From positions 62,001 through 126,000 of the forward strand of contig NZ_NBXA01000022.1 in NCBI RefSeq assembly GCF_003399625.1: a stretch of DNA of 64,000 bases, written 5' to 3'. The notes below the pieces were generated by a model. The model saw nothing but the letters and a program-made list of their open reading frames with translations, was not told the origin of the DNA and did no database searches. The stretch is from Subtercola boreus (GTDB lineage Bacteria > Actinomycetota > Actinomycetes > Actinomycetales > Microbacteriaceae). How positions within the stretch are numbered: position 1 is the first letter of the stretch; each line of letters opens with the position of its first letter. Made by a program: the position numbers and the translations under genes. Below are positions 35,657-44,196 of the stretch, in pieces.

Positions 35657-35696
35657 TCGGCATCGGCCTCTCGTTCGGATTTCTCTCCGAAAGACA

Positions 35697-35735
35697 CGTT
35701 ATCAAGAAAAGCTCACTAATGAGTAATCATCATGG
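35697..35735 (-). promoter_or_regulatory. AT-rich promoter zone of the membrane protease
   Basis: The 87-bp gap (35657-35743) contains an unusually AT-rich patch. On the minus strand it reads TTACTC - 17 nt - GATAAC, a plausible -35/-10 pair, overlapping the near-palindrome CTCATTAGTGAG. No other feature is seen in the gap. Confidence 0.35.
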
Positions 35736-35743
35736 CGGTCGGC

Positions 35744-37018
35744 TCACCGCTTGTCGGCGACCGCGTTCTGCAGCCCGATGAAGTGAGGCGAGCCGTGCAC
35801 GTGCACGGTGAGACGGAGGTGCTGGTGCCTGATCATCCAGAGCAGACCGATGATCGCGGCGGCGAACCCGGCGACCGCCGCCACGCCGATCGCCCACCGC
35901 GGCCCGAGGGTGTTGGCGACCAGTCCGACGATCGGCGCTCCGATCGGCGTGCCGCCCATGAAGATCGCCATGTAGAGCGCCATCACGCGCCCCCGGAACT
36001 CGGGCGCGGTCGTCATCTGCACGACGCCGTTCGCCGTGGTCATCAGGGTCTGGGCCGCGAACCCGAGAAGCACCAGGCAGAGCGCGAAAGTGAGGTAGGT
36101 GGGCGAGAGCGCCGCCAGCAGACAGCTCACCCCGAACAGGGCGGATGAGGCGAAGACGAGCCGGAGACGCGGGCTCTCCCGTCGCGCCGAGAGGAGGGCA
36201 CCGGCCACCGAGCCCACTGCCAGTACAGACGACAGCAGCCCGAAGGCGGTCGAATCCAGATGGAAGGTCCCGGTCGTCATGGTCGATGTGAAGATCTGGA
36301 AGTTCAGCCCGAAGGCTCCGATGATCGCGATGACGACCAACACGATGATGATGTCCGGGCGTTTCGACACGTACCGGAATCCGTCGAGCAGCTGGCCCGG
36401 CCCGCCCTTCGAACGTTTCGGAACCCGGAGATTCTCCTGGCGCATGCGAGTGAGCGAGACGAGGACAGCCGCGAAACTGACGGCGTTGATCAGGAACACC
36501 CAGCCGGATCCGACGACCGCGATCAGCACCCCGGCGAGGGCAGGGCCGATCATCCGGGCCGCGTTGAACGACGCCGAGTTGAGGGCGACCGCGTTCGAGA
36601 GATTGCTGTCAGAGACGAGATTCGACACGAACGACTGCCGGGCCGGCGCATCGAACGCGCTGGTGATGCCGAGCAGCAGGGCGAACACATACACCTGCCA
36701 GAGTTGGGCGCCTCCCGACAGCACAATCAACCCGAGCGCGAGACCGAGGAGGCCCATCACGCCCTGTGTCGCCATCAGGAGCTTGCGGCGGTCGACCCGG
36801 TCGGCGACCAGGCCCGTCCACGGAACGAGGAGCAGCTGCGGGCCCAGCTGCAGCGCCATCACGACTCCCACCGCCACGGCGTCGTTGTGGGTCAGCTGGG
36901 TGAGAACGATCCAGTCCTGCGCCGTGCGCTGCATCCAGGTTCCGACGTTCGAGACGATGGCCCCGCCGAACCAGACGCGGTAGTTGTAGTCGCTGAGCGA
37001 CCGGAACATCGCGCTCAA
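35744..37018 (-). CDS. MFS exporter (EntS/MFS_3-like), MarR-linked
   Basis: This 424-residue transporter has 12 predicted helices. The N-terminal MFRSLSDYNYRVWFGGAIVS with WMQRTAQDWIVLTQL is the signature of the MFS_3 (enterobactin exporter-like) group. TGLVADRVDRRKLLM is the MFS motif A, and GVVQMTTAPEFRGRVMALY the second-half equivalent. The start is TTG 37018, overlapping the stop of the marR gene (TTGA); ATG 37009 is an alternative. The coupling to a MarR regulator suggests a drug- or toxin-inducible efflux unit. Confidence 0.85.
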   Translation of the reverse strand: MSAMFRSLSDYNYRVWFGGAIVSNVGTWMQRTAQDWIVLTQLTHNDAVAVGVVMALQLGPQLLLVPWTGLVADRVDRRKLLMATQGVMGLLGLALGLIVLSGGAQLWQVYVFALLLGITSAFDAPARQSFVSNLVSDSNLSNAVALNSASFNAARMIGPALAGVLIAVVGSGWVFLINAVSFAAVLVSLTRMRQENLRVPKRSKGGPGQLLDGFRYVSKRPDIIIVLVVIAIIGAFGLNFQIFTSTMTTGTFHLDSTAFGLLSSVLAVGSVAGALLSARRESPRLRLVFASSALFGVSCLLAALSPTYLTFALCLVLLGFAAQTLMTTANGVVQMTTAPEFRGRVMALYMAIFMGGTPIGAPIVGLVANTLGPRWAIGVAAVAGFAAAIIGLLWMIRHQHLRLTVHVHGSPHFIGLQNAVADKR

Positions 37019-37470
37019 CTGTCAGCGAGCTCTCGGAGCACCGTCGCCGCCCGCGCGAGAGTGGAACGATCATCCGGAGACAACTCGGCAAGCCGGAGGT
37101 TCAACCAGGCATCGCGGCGGCGGCGGGTCTCCCGAACGAGCGCCCCTCCCTGTTCGGTGAGCGAGACCATGACCTTGCGTCCGTCGTGGGCCGATGGCGT
37201 GCGCTCGGCATAACCGGCGTCGACGACGGCGTTGATGGTGCGGTTCATGGATGGCGGCGTCACCCGCTCGAAGGCGGCGAGGGCGCCGGGCGTGCTCGGT
37301 CCGTTCTTCCACAGGTAGCCGAGGATGGCGGACTGGGAATCGCTCAGTTCGTTGTCGGCCTTCTCGGCCCGGAGCCGGCGCGAGACCCTCAGCAGGGCAG
37401 GCCGAAGCAGCGCGGCGAGGTCGTCGGCTGCCGTGACCGAATCGACGGCGGGAGAATTTGTTGCTGACAC
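37015..37470 (-). CDS. MarR-family transcriptional regulator
   Basis: This 151-residue winged-helix regulator shows ELSDSQSAILGYLWKNGPST, the recognition helix region ALAAFERVTPPSMNRTINAV and the wing DAGYAERTPSAHDGRKVMVSLT, all typical of MarR. It is coupled to the MFS exporter downstream and probably represses both. The start is GTG 37470, 6 nt after a TATGCT -10 box flanked by repeated ATTAGC sites, so autorepression of a leaderless transcript is likely. Confidence 0.9.
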   Translation of the reverse strand: MSATNSPAVDSVTAADDLAALLRPALLRVSRRLRAEKADNELSDSQSAILGYLWKNGPSTPGALAAFERVTPPSMNRTINAVVDAGYAERTPSAHDGRKVMVSLTEQGGALVRETRRRRDAWLNLRLAELSPDDRSTLARAATVLRELADS

Positions 37471-37496
37471 CTAATTAGCATAGGTCATTAGCGAGA
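37471..37496 (-). promoter_or_regulatory. marR promoter/operator
   Basis: TATGCT (minus strand, 37482-37477) ends 6 nt before the marR GTG. Two direct ATTAGC copies (37474-37479 and 37487-37492, + strand) and the palindrome CTAATTAG overlap the box. The patch is far more AT-rich than its surroundings, as expected for a MarR operator. Confidence 0.5.
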
Positions 37497-37547
37497 CTAA
37501 ACGACCCGTGGCCGGCAGTCATAAATGTGTTCGTAGGGCTGCGGTGC

Positions 37548-37985
37548 TCACACCTCGGCCCGCGAAGGGAATCCGAACACCGCGACGCGCGCACCCGAGA
37601 GAGCATCCACCTCGTCGAGAGCCACCATGCCGAGCTTCTGGGCGACGGCGACGGACGCCCGGTTCTGCACATCGATCATCGCAATCGGGTCGTGGATGCC
37701 CGAGGCAGCCGCCCGCGCCAGGCACTCCCGAGCGGCGGCAGTCGCCAGCCCCGCTCCCTGGTGCGCGAGGCCGAGACGCCAGCCCATCTCGATCCGTCCC
37801 GTCGGACCCCACGGTTGTGTCCACGGTTGGAGGCCCACGAAACCGGCCACCGTGTCGCGGTTCGGCCGGCGCCGCACCAGCGCGAAGAGGCAGAGGCCCG
37901 ACTTCGCCTCGAGTACCCGTTGGCGCAGAGCGAAGTCCTGGTACCACTCATGCGACTGGATTCGGCCGTCCCCGATGTAGCGCAT
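37548..37985 (-). CDS. GNAT-family N-acetyltransferase, start uncertain
   Basis: From ATG 37985 the product has 145 residues, with the acetyl-CoA site RIEMGWRLGLAHQGAGLATA and NRASVAVAQKLGM, a RimJ/RimL-like pattern. However, the open frame continues upstream in the same reading frame to the ispG stop and encodes a typical GNAT N-terminus (RFELRIPSPADADAW, FQLFDDPEVMRYIG). This stretch has no ATG, GTG or TTG; the only near-start codon is CTG at 38099, with AGGTC upstream. The true protein probably begins there and is about 183 residues long. The order ispG - GNAT is conserved in Actinobacteria. Confidence 0.75.
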   Translation of the reverse strand: MRYIGDGRIQSHEWYQDFALRQRVLEAKSGLCLFALVRRRPNRDTVAGFVGLQPWTQPWGPTGRIEMGWRLGLAHQGAGLATAAARECLARAAASGIHDPIAMIDVQNRASVAVAQKLGMVALDEVDALSGARVAVFGFPSRAEV

Positions 37986-38093
37986 GACCTCGGGATCGTC
38001 GAAGAGCTGGAACCAGGCGTCGGCATCGGCCGGAGACGGGATCCGAAGCTCGAACCGCGGAGAGCCCTCGAGGGCGCTCGGCGCGTCCGAGGC

Positions 38094-38123
38094 GCTCAGA
38101 CCGTGACCTGCTCAGACCGTGAC
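38094..38123. repeat. 16-bp tandem duplication across the ispG stop
   Basis: GCTCAGACCGTGAC occurs at 38094-38107 and again at 38110-38123, spaced 16 bp. The ispG stop lies in one copy and the CTG candidate start of the GNAT gene in the other. A recent tandem duplication is the simplest reading; it shifts the relative frame of the two genes by one. Confidence 0.7.
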
Positions 38124-39260
38124 GACCAGCGGCGGACCGGTCTCGCCGGCCGGCATCTCCGCAGCGAGGCGGTTGGCCTCCTGGATGAGCGTGGCGACGA
38201 TCTCGGACTCCGGGACGGTCTTGATGACCTCTCCGCGCACGAAGATCTGGCCCTTGCCGTTGCCCGAAGCGACTCCGAGGTCGGCCTCGCGGGCCTCGCC
38301 GGGACCATTCACGACACAGCCCATGACGGCCACGCGGAGGGGAACGGTCATCCCTTCGAGCCCGTCGGTGACATCGTTGGCGAGCTTGTACACGTCGACC
38401 TGGGCGCGACCGCACGACGGGCACGACACGATCTCGAGCTTCCGTTCGCGGAGGTTCAGCGACTGCAGGATCTGCAGGCCCACCTTGACCTCCTGCGCGG
38501 GCGGGGCAGACAGGGAGACGCGGATGGTGTCGCCGATGCCCTCCCCGAGAAGGATTCCGAAGGCCGTGGCGGACTTGATCGTGCCCTGGAACTCGGGGCC
38601 CGCCTCGGTCACACCGAGGTGGAGGGGCCAGTCGCCGCGCTCGGCGAGCAGCCGGTAGGCCTTCACCATGATGACCGGGTCGTTGTGCTTGACCGAGATC
38701 TTGAAGTCGTGGAAGTCGTGCTCCTCGAAGAGGCTCGCCTCCCATACGGCGCTCTCGACGAGGGCCTCCGGCGTGGCCTTGCCGTACTTCTGCATGATGC
38801 TCGGTTCGAGCGATCCGGCGTTGACACCGATGCGGATGCTCACCCCGGCCGCCTTGGCAGCAGCCGCGATCTTGCCGACCTGGTCGTCGAACTTGCGGAT
38901 GTTGCCCGGGTTCACCCGAACCGCCGCACACCCCGCATCGATCGCCTGGAACACGTAGTTCGGCTGGAAGTGGATGTCGGCGATCACCGGGATCTGGCTC
39001 TTCTTCGCGATGATCGGAAGAGCCTCGGCGTCGTCACGGCTCGGCACGGCGACGCGCACGATGTCGCACCCGCTGGCGGTGAGTTCGGCGATCTGCTGGA
39101 GGGTCGCGTTGATGTTCGTCGTCGGCGTCGTGCACATCGACTGCACGCTCACGGGGGCGTCGCCACCGACGAGAACCTTGCCGACCTTGATTTGACGGGA
39201 CTTGCGACGGGGGGCCAGAGTCTCGACGACTTTGGGCATACCCAAGTTGATTGCTGCCAC
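38112..39260 (-). CDS. ispG: 4-hydroxy-3-methylbut-2-enyl diphosphate synthase
   Basis: IspG (GcpE) reduces 2-C-methylerythritol 2,4-cyclodiphosphate in the non-mevalonate isoprenoid pathway, using a 4Fe-4S cluster. The 382-residue protein has [39 protein letters not shown] and [17 protein letters not shown]. The cluster Cys are in [12 protein letters not shown] and [11 protein letters not shown], with the conserved Glu nearby. The start is GTG 39260. With dxr 5 kb away it supplies isoprenoids for quinones, carotenoids and polyprenyl carriers. Its last codons lie inside the 16-bp duplication. Confidence 0.96.
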   Translation of the reverse strand: MAAINLGMPKVVETLAPRRKSRQIKVGKVLVGGDAPVSVQSMCTTPTTNINATLQQIAELTASGCDIVRVAVPSRDDAEALPIIAKKSQIPVIADIHFQPNYVFQAIDAGCAAVRVNPGNIRKFDDQVGKIAAAAKAAGVSIRIGVNAGSLEPSIMQKYGKATPEALVESAVWEASLFEEHDFHDFKISVKHNDPVIMVKAYRLLAERGDWPLHLGVTEAGPEFQGTIKSATAFGILLGEGIGDTIRVSLSAPPAQEVKVGLQILQSLNLRERKLEIVSCPSCGRAQVDVYKLANDVTDGLEGMTVPLRVAVMGCVVNGPGEAREADLGVASGNGKGQIFVRGEVIKTVPESEIVATLIQEANRLAAEMPAGETGPPLVVTV

Positions 39261-39391
39261 GCCTTCAGCTTACCCCCGGCCGCCGGTGGAGGCCCCGCAC
39301 GCCCCGAACGGTCGGCTGGCGTTCAGCGTTCGCACCCGCGCGGGCCGCCCCGCCGCGCCACGCGATCGCCGGTGAGAGCGGCTGTTGCCGC

Positions 39392-39440
39392 TGAGCGCGA
39401 CTGTCCTGCGCGTCGCACTCAACCGCCCGAGTCGCGCTCA
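39392..39440. repeat. Inverted repeat downstream of the SHOCT gene
   Basis: TGAGCGCGACT (39392-39402) and AGTCGCGCTCA (39430-39440) are perfect 11-bp arms with a 27-nt loop, in the 216-bp gap between the SHOCT gene and ispG. It starts 37 nt after the SHOCT stop. It may end that transcript, though no T-tract follows. Confidence 0.45.
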
Positions 39441-39476
39441 CGCGCGTCCCGGGCAGACCGGGGCGGCTCTGGATGA

Positions 39477-39917
39477 TCAGGCCTTCGTGGGCGGAACGGG
39501 GCCTGCGGGGCGGCCCGACTGCAGCACCTCGAGCCGGGCGCGGTACTCGACCTCGTCGATGTCCCCCCGGGCGAAGCGTTCGGCGAGCGTCTTCTCGGCG
39601 TCGGACGTGGTGCCCGCGCCTGCCGCGCCCGCCCAACCCGGTCCCCAGGCGTGTCCGCCCCAGCCGGCGCCGCCAGCTCCGCCCCAGCCCGGAGCGCCGC
39701 CGTTCGCTGCCCAGAAGCGCCGGCGGCGCCGGGCCGCGAGAGCGAAGATCAGAGCGAAGAGCCCGATCCACAACATCGGAATCAGCAGAAACAGCCAACC
39801 GAATGCTCCGCCGGGGCCGGGGCCGCCCCACGGCCCCCAATGGGTGAGCGGGGTGCCGGCCGGGCCGGTGAGGGCGGCCGAGACGATCGGCGACGAGAGA
39901 AGAACGGAGGTGAGCAC
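39477..39917 (-). CDS. Small membrane protein with SHOCT domain
   Basis: This 146-residue protein begins with a hydrophobic N-terminus, then a Gly/Pro/Trp-rich loop (LTHWGPWGGPGPGG) and one strong helix (WLFLLIPMLWIGLFALIFALA). It ends in a short C-terminal SHOCT motif, EKTLAERFARGDIDEVEYRARLEVL (in two parts). SHOCT is a short oligomerisation module found at protein ends. The start is GTG 39917, seven bases after AAAGGA; the longer frame upstream lacks any ribosome site. It follows a two-component pair, but a 208-bp gap separates them. Confidence 0.8.
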   Translation of the reverse strand: MLTSVLLSSPIVSAALTGPAGTPLTHWGPWGGPGPGGAFGWLFLLIPMLWIGLFALIFALAARRRRRFWAANGGAPGWGGAGGAGWGGHAWGPGWAGAAGAGTTSDAEKTLAERFARGDIDEVEYRARLEVLQSGRPAGPVPPTKA

Positions 39918-39936
39918 GGTGTGTCCTTTCGGTGGC

Positions 39937-39952
39937 GGCCCCGAGTGGGGCC
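39937..39952. promoter_or_regulatory. Hairpin in the SHOCT gene leader
   Basis: GGCCCC (39937-39942) and GGGGCC (39947-39952) flank a GAGT loop, about 20 nt upstream of the SHOCT start and just ahead of its AAAGGA. The rest of the gap to the response regulator (39953-40125) is GC-rich with only short inverted repeats. Confidence 0.35.
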
Positions 39953-40125
39953 CTGTTTCCACCCTCCTCGCAGCCGTGCCGTCGCACATCGGCCGCCGGG
40001 AGTCATCGGGGTACTCCCCCGGTTGCGTCCCCGGCACCTGTGGCACCGGCGGGCGGTACCCCGGTACGGGCCACCGGGGGCGGGACCGCCGGTGGGAGGG
40101 GGCGGAGTACGGGTGCGGGTGCGGC

Positions 40126-40923
40126 TCAGCGCCAGCCGGGCCGCACGAGCCCGGCCTCGTAGGCGACCACCACGAGCTGGGCCCGGTCGCGGGCCGCGAG
40201 CTTCGTCATGGTGCGCGACACGTGCGTCTTGACGGTGAGCGGGCTGAGGAACAGCTGCAGCGCGATCTCGCCATTCGTGAGCCCGGCGCCGACGAGAGCC
40301 AGCACTTGCCGCTCCCGATCCGTCAGGGCGGCGAGTTCCGGCGCGCGCGACCCGTCGGCCAACCCCTCCGCCACCCGTTCGAGCAGCCGCTTCGTCACGC
40401 GGGGCGACAGCAGGGCCTCCCCGGCCGCGACGACTCGCACCGCGCGGATCAGTTCGACGGGCTCGGTGTCCTTCACGAGGAATCCGCTCGCTCCGGCCCG
40501 GATCGCACGCCCCACGTACTCGTCGAGCTCGAACGTCGTCACAATGACGATGTGCACCCCGGCGAGTGAGGGGTCGGCCACGATCTGCTCCGTAGCCCAG
40601 AGGCCGTCGCCGTCGGGCATCCGGATGTCCATCAGCACCACATCGGGGCGAAGCCGGCGCACGACCTCCACAGCCTCCGCACCCGTGCCCGCCTCGCCCA
40701 CGACCTCGATGTCGGGCTCGTTGGCGAGCAGGGCGCTGAATCCCGCGCGGATCAGGTTCTGGTCGTCGGCGACCACCACCGTGATGCGTGCCCGGTCGAC
40801 GCTCGCGCCGGGCAGAGCCGGGGTGGGCGTAGCGCTGCCCGGCGGAAGCGGCCGGGCGTGGCCGGGCGCAGCCGGTGCGGCCGCATCGCTCGGCTGCGGG
40901 ACCGGCCGGCCCGCCTCACTCAC
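40126..40923 (-). CDS. NarL/LuxR-type response regulator
   Basis: The 265-residue protein has a 40-residue Pro/Ala-rich N-terminal extension. The receiver domain follows (VVVADDQNLIRAGFSALL; phosphoacceptor Asp in VVLMDIRMPDGDG; Thr in IVTTF; Lys in GFLVKDT) and then a LuxR helix-turn-helix (LTDRERQVLALVGAGLTNGE, LSPLTVKTHVSR). The GTG at 40923 overlaps the kinase stop (GTGA), so the two are coupled. In-frame starts nearer the receiver domain are possible. It pairs with the histidine kinase upstream. Confidence 0.9.
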   Translation of the reverse strand: MSEAGRPVPQPSDAAAPAAPGHARPLPPGSATPTPALPGASVDRARITVVVADDQNLIRAGFSALLANEPDIEVVGEAGTGAEAVEVVRRLRPDVVLMDIRMPDGDGLWATEQIVADPSLAGVHIVIVTTFELDEYVGRAIRAGASGFLVKDTEPVELIRAVRVVAAGEALLSPRVTKRLLERVAEGLADGSRAPELAALTDRERQVLALVGAGLTNGEIALQLFLSPLTVKTHVSRTMTKLAARDRAQLVVVAYEAGLVRPGWR

Positions 40924-42485
40924 GACCCGGACCGGCGCGGCACCCGGGGAACCCGGGCCACCACCGCGAACCCGCCCGAACCCAGAGGGCCCGCCTCGAG
41001 GCTGCCGCCCAGCAGTTCGGCCCGTTCCTTCATTCCGAGAAGGCCCCGGCCGCCGGCCTTCCGCGAAGAGGGCTGGCGACCGGCAACAGCTGAACGCCCG
41101 TTGTCGCTGACACGGAGCAGATAGTCGTCACCCTGCTGTTCGAGCACGACGCGGGCCTCACTCGCTCCGGCATGCCGGGTAACGTTCGCGAGGCTCTCCT
41201 GCGCGATGCGGAACAACGCGAGCTGCACGCCCGGCGGCGGAGTGTCACGCAGCCGGTTGTCGAGCTCCACGCGGAAGTCGGACGTGGACATGGAGGAGAC
41301 CAGGGCCGGCAGACGGGACAGGTCGGCCTGGGGAGCGAGCGGCGCTCCGGATCTCACGCCGGGGAACAGCGCGCGGGATTCCCGTAACGGCGGCGCTTCC
41401 GAGACCCCGCCGACCGCTGAAAACCAGGCGCCGCCTCCCGCAACGGCCCGGGCCCCACCCTCGGCCCCGGCGGATTCCCCGGCGTACCCCGCCTCGCCCG
41501 GGATGGTCGAGTAGTCGAAAAGGGTGGGAGCGTCATCCAGAACCGTTGCGCCGGCCGCCGCACCCTCCGAACGGAGGAAACCGAGCACCCCGCGCACCTC
41601 GTCGAGCGCCGTCTTGCTCGTCGTCTTGATGTTGCCGAGCGCCTCGCGGGCCTTCTCGGGATGCGCGTCGATGAGGTGGAGGCCCATCGCGGCCTGCACG
41701 TTGATCTGCGAGAGCGAGTGGGCCAGCACGTCGTGCAGTTCCCGGGCGATGCGCTCCCGCTCGGCCTGTGCGGCCTCCTCACGCCGGCGCCGCACGGCCG
41801 CTTGGAACTGGGCGACCCGGTGCGTGCGGGTGCGGATGGCCTCACCGACCAGCACCACGATGAGGATGCCGAGCGAGGTCGCGATGATGCGGAACGGATG
41901 CCAGTCGATGCCGAGCAGGATCGCCCCGGCGAGCGTCAGGATCCAGCCCGTGGTGACCGAGGCGAGGGCCCACGTGCGGGCGCTCCGCACCATCGCGGAC
42001 ACGATCGCGAACGCCAGCGCGAGGTACGGCGCCCCCGAACCCGGGGTGAACAGCAGGTCGGCTGCAGCGGCTGCCGTGGCGATCGCCACGACGGGGCCGG
42101 GGAACCTCCTCGCACCGATGAGGGCGAGGGGCCCGACGAGGGCGAGAAACACGACGAGCAGGCCGGTGCCGGGGCGTCCCGCGCGACCGAACGCCATCAG
42201 TGCCGGCACACCCTGCACCAGCAGCGAGACCACGACAGGCACCCACAGCGTCACGGCCCGGGGTGGGCCCCAGCGCCTCGGCACCTCGACCTCGGAGGGA
42301 CGGATGCTGCGCACCCACGGCGCCGAACCGGGCTGCCAGGCGGGGCCGCCCCCGACGCTGCGTTCGGGCTCGGGCGGAGGGGAGAACGGCCAGCGGTGCT
42401 CGCTCCGGATGCGGCGGACACCGCGTCGCCTGCTCCACTCGGCCGCCGTGAACCGCCGGCGTTCTGGGCGGTCAGCGGAGGGCAT
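40920..42485 (-). CDS. HisKA_3-type sensor histidine kinase with a long insert
   Basis: This 521-residue kinase has a charged N-terminus, five or six membrane helices (about residues 80-220) and the HisKA_3 dimerisation domain ERERIARELHDVLAHSLSQIN with the phospho-His. The HATPase region has VSDNGRSAVAG and RGLLGMKERAELLGGSLEAG. Between them lies an unusual Gly/Ala-rich insert of about 100 residues. No extracellular sensor domain is visible, so it may sense through the membrane. ATG 42485 is preferred over ATG 42521 because TACGAT, inside a 17-bp palindrome, ends 7 nt upstream. Confidence 0.88.
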   Translation of the reverse strand: MPSADRPERRRFTAAEWSRRRGVRRIRSEHRWPFSPPPEPERSVGGGPAWQPGSAPWVRSIRPSEVEVPRRWGPPRAVTLWVPVVVSLLVQGVPALMAFGRAGRPGTGLLVVFLALVGPLALIGARRFPGPVVAIATAAAAADLLFTPGSGAPYLALAFAIVSAMVRSARTWALASVTTGWILTLAGAILLGIDWHPFRIIATSLGILIVVLVGEAIRTRTHRVAQFQAAVRRRREEAAQAERERIARELHDVLAHSLSQINVQAAMGLHLIDAHPEKAREALGNIKTTSKTALDEVRGVLGFLRSEGAAAGATVLDDAPTLFDYSTIPGEAGYAGESAGAEGGARAVAGGGAWFSAVGGVSEAPPLRESRALFPGVRSGAPLAPQADLSRLPALVSSMSTSDFRVELDNRLRDTPPPGVQLALFRIAQESLANVTRHAGASEARVVLEQQGDDYLLRVSDNGRSAVAGRQPSSRKAGGRGLLGMKERAELLGGSLEAGPLGSGGFAVVARVPRVPRRSGS

Positions 42486-42489
42486 GACA

Positions 42490-42506
42490 CTGATCGTAGC
42501 GATCAG
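42490..42506 (-). promoter_or_regulatory. Palindromic operator over the kinase -10 box
   Basis: CTGATCG-TAG-CGATCAG is a perfect 7-bp inverted repeat with a 3-nt centre. On the minus strand it contains TACGAT, a good -10, 7 nt before ATG 42485. A regulator bound here would block the two-component operon. The gap 42507-42667 shows nothing else firm. Confidence 0.5.
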
Positions 42507-42667
42507 AGAGGCCCCGGGCATCCTGCAGCCGGAGGCCTCCGGCTCCTCCCGTGGGAGTACGCGGAGCTGAGCCGCAGGCCACCGGCACCCGGGGCGTCGG
42601 GCGCAGGAGCAGCACCCCGTGCGCCGGGCGCACCCCGGCAGCCACCGGCCGAGCCGCCCGCCGCACG

Positions 42668-44002
42668 CTAACCAAAGAGGTTGACCGGGTTCACGATGTC
42701 GGCGTACACCAGCAGCGCCGACAGCGCACCGAAGAAGATGACGACCACGAAGGTCAGCGGCATCAGCTTCGCCGTGTCGACCGGCCCGGGGTTCGGCCGC
42801 TTGAACAGTTTCGCGAGCTGCCGGCGGAGACCTTCCCAGAGCGCACCGATGATGTGCCCGCCATCCAGCGGCAGCAGTGGTACGAGGTTGATCACGAAGA
42901 GGCCGATGTTCACCGAGCCGAGCAGCCCGACGAGTGTCGCGACCTTGCTCGCGAGCGGGATGTCGATGGTGGCGATCTCGCCGGCCACGCGCCCGACGCC
43001 GACCACGCTGATGGGCCCGTTCACGTCGCGGGTGCCGCCGCCGAACGCCGCATTCGCGACCCCGACGATGCGGGCGGGCAGGTTGATGATCGTGTTCGCA
43101 ACGCCGGCCACGTTCTCACCGACGAACGGGAGAACCGCGGTGACGGGCTGCGGCTGGAGCTGGGTGGCATAGCCGATGCCGACGAAACCGACATCCTCCG
43201 TGACGGTCGCCCCGCTCGCGTCGGTCTTCACGACCGTCTGGCCGTTGACGACCTCGGTCACCGCGCGTTCGGTCAGCAGCGGCGTCACGCTGAGCGTCTG
43301 GTCGGATCCGTTCCTCGAGACCACGATCGAGAGCGCGGTTCCGGGCGACTGGCGGATGATCGCCGTGGCCTGGTCCCACGTGTCGATCGTGGTGCCGTCG
43401 ACCGACACGATCCGGTCCCCGGGCAGGATGCCCGCGGCGCTGCCGGGCGAGACGGGGTCGTCTGCCGCGCAGGTCGTGCTCGTGCTGCCGGCCGGTTGCA
43501 CGCAGGAGCTGACGCTGCCGATGGTGGTGGAGGGCGCGGCGATGCCGAAGCCGCAGAGCACGATGCCGAAGAACAGGATGCCGAGCACGAGGTTCATGGC
43601 GGGGCCGGAGATCATGATGATGACCCGCTTGTAGACCGGCAGGCGGTAGAAGGAGCGCTCGTCGTCGTCGCCGACGGTCTCGGCACTGGCCTTCCGGGCA
43701 TCCTGGATCAGCGTCTGGAAGAACCCGGTCGTCGCGCGACGGGCCTTGCCACCCTCCTGCTGCGGCGGGAACATGCCGATCATCGAGATGTAGCCGCCGA
43801 ACGGGATCAGCTTGACGCCGTACTCCGTCTCACCTCGCCGCCGGGAGAACACAGTGGGGCCGAAACCGACCATGTACTGGGTGACCTTGACGCCGAACAG
43901 CTTCGCGGGGACGAGGTGCCCGACTTCGTGCAGGGCGATGGAGATCGCGAGGCCGAGCGCGACGATGACCACACCGATGACATAGAGGAGCACTGTATCC
44001 AC
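42668..44002 (-). CDS. rseP: Site-2 intramembrane metalloprotease (RseP/Rip1-like)
   Basis: Site-2 proteases cut membrane-bound anti-sigma factors inside the bilayer. The 444-residue protein has the zinc motif in ISIALHEVGHLVPAKLFGVK and the second ligand motif in NLVPLLPLDGGHI. A PDZ domain (GSAAGILPGDRIVSVDG) lies between the two membrane halves. The start is GTG 44002 (GTG 44008 also possible); there is no Shine-Dalgarno but a TATCGT box stands a few bases upstream. In M. tuberculosis the homologue Rip1 lies between dxr and ispG, as here apart from the inserted two-component and SHOCT genes. Confidence 0.92.
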   Translation of the reverse strand: MDTVLLYVIGVVIVALGLAISIALHEVGHLVPAKLFGVKVTQYMVGFGPTVFSRRRGETEYGVKLIPFGGYISMIGMFPPQQEGGKARRATTGFFQTLIQDARKASAETVGDDDERSFYRLPVYKRVIIMISGPAMNLVLGILFFGIVLCGFGIAAPSTTIGSVSSCVQPAGSTSTTCAADDPVSPGSAAGILPGDRIVSVDGTTIDTWDQATAIIRQSPGTALSIVVSRNGSDQTLSVTPLLTERAVTEVVNGQTVVKTDASGATVTEDVGFVGIGYATQLQPQPVTAVLPFVGENVAGVANTIINLPARIVGVANAAFGGGTRDVNGPISVVGVGRVAGEIATIDIPLASKVATLVGLLGSVNIGLFVINLVPLLPLDGGHIIGALWEGLRRQLAKLFKRPNPGPVDTAKLMPLTFVVVIFFGALSALLVYADIVNPVNLFG

Positions 44003-44196
44003 CAGCACACGATAGCCGCCCGGGTGGGTTCGGCGCTGGGCGGCGGCTGAACGCCACTTGTGAATCGACCCGCAGCCCGGTGACCTCCCTGATCCCCCGG
44101 GCGTAGAAGAGGCTGGCAGCGCCGCAGAGTCGCCCCGGGACCCAGCGGCCTCGTCATCCTCTTTTGCGCGAGGTGCGCAAGAGAGGATGCCCGAGG

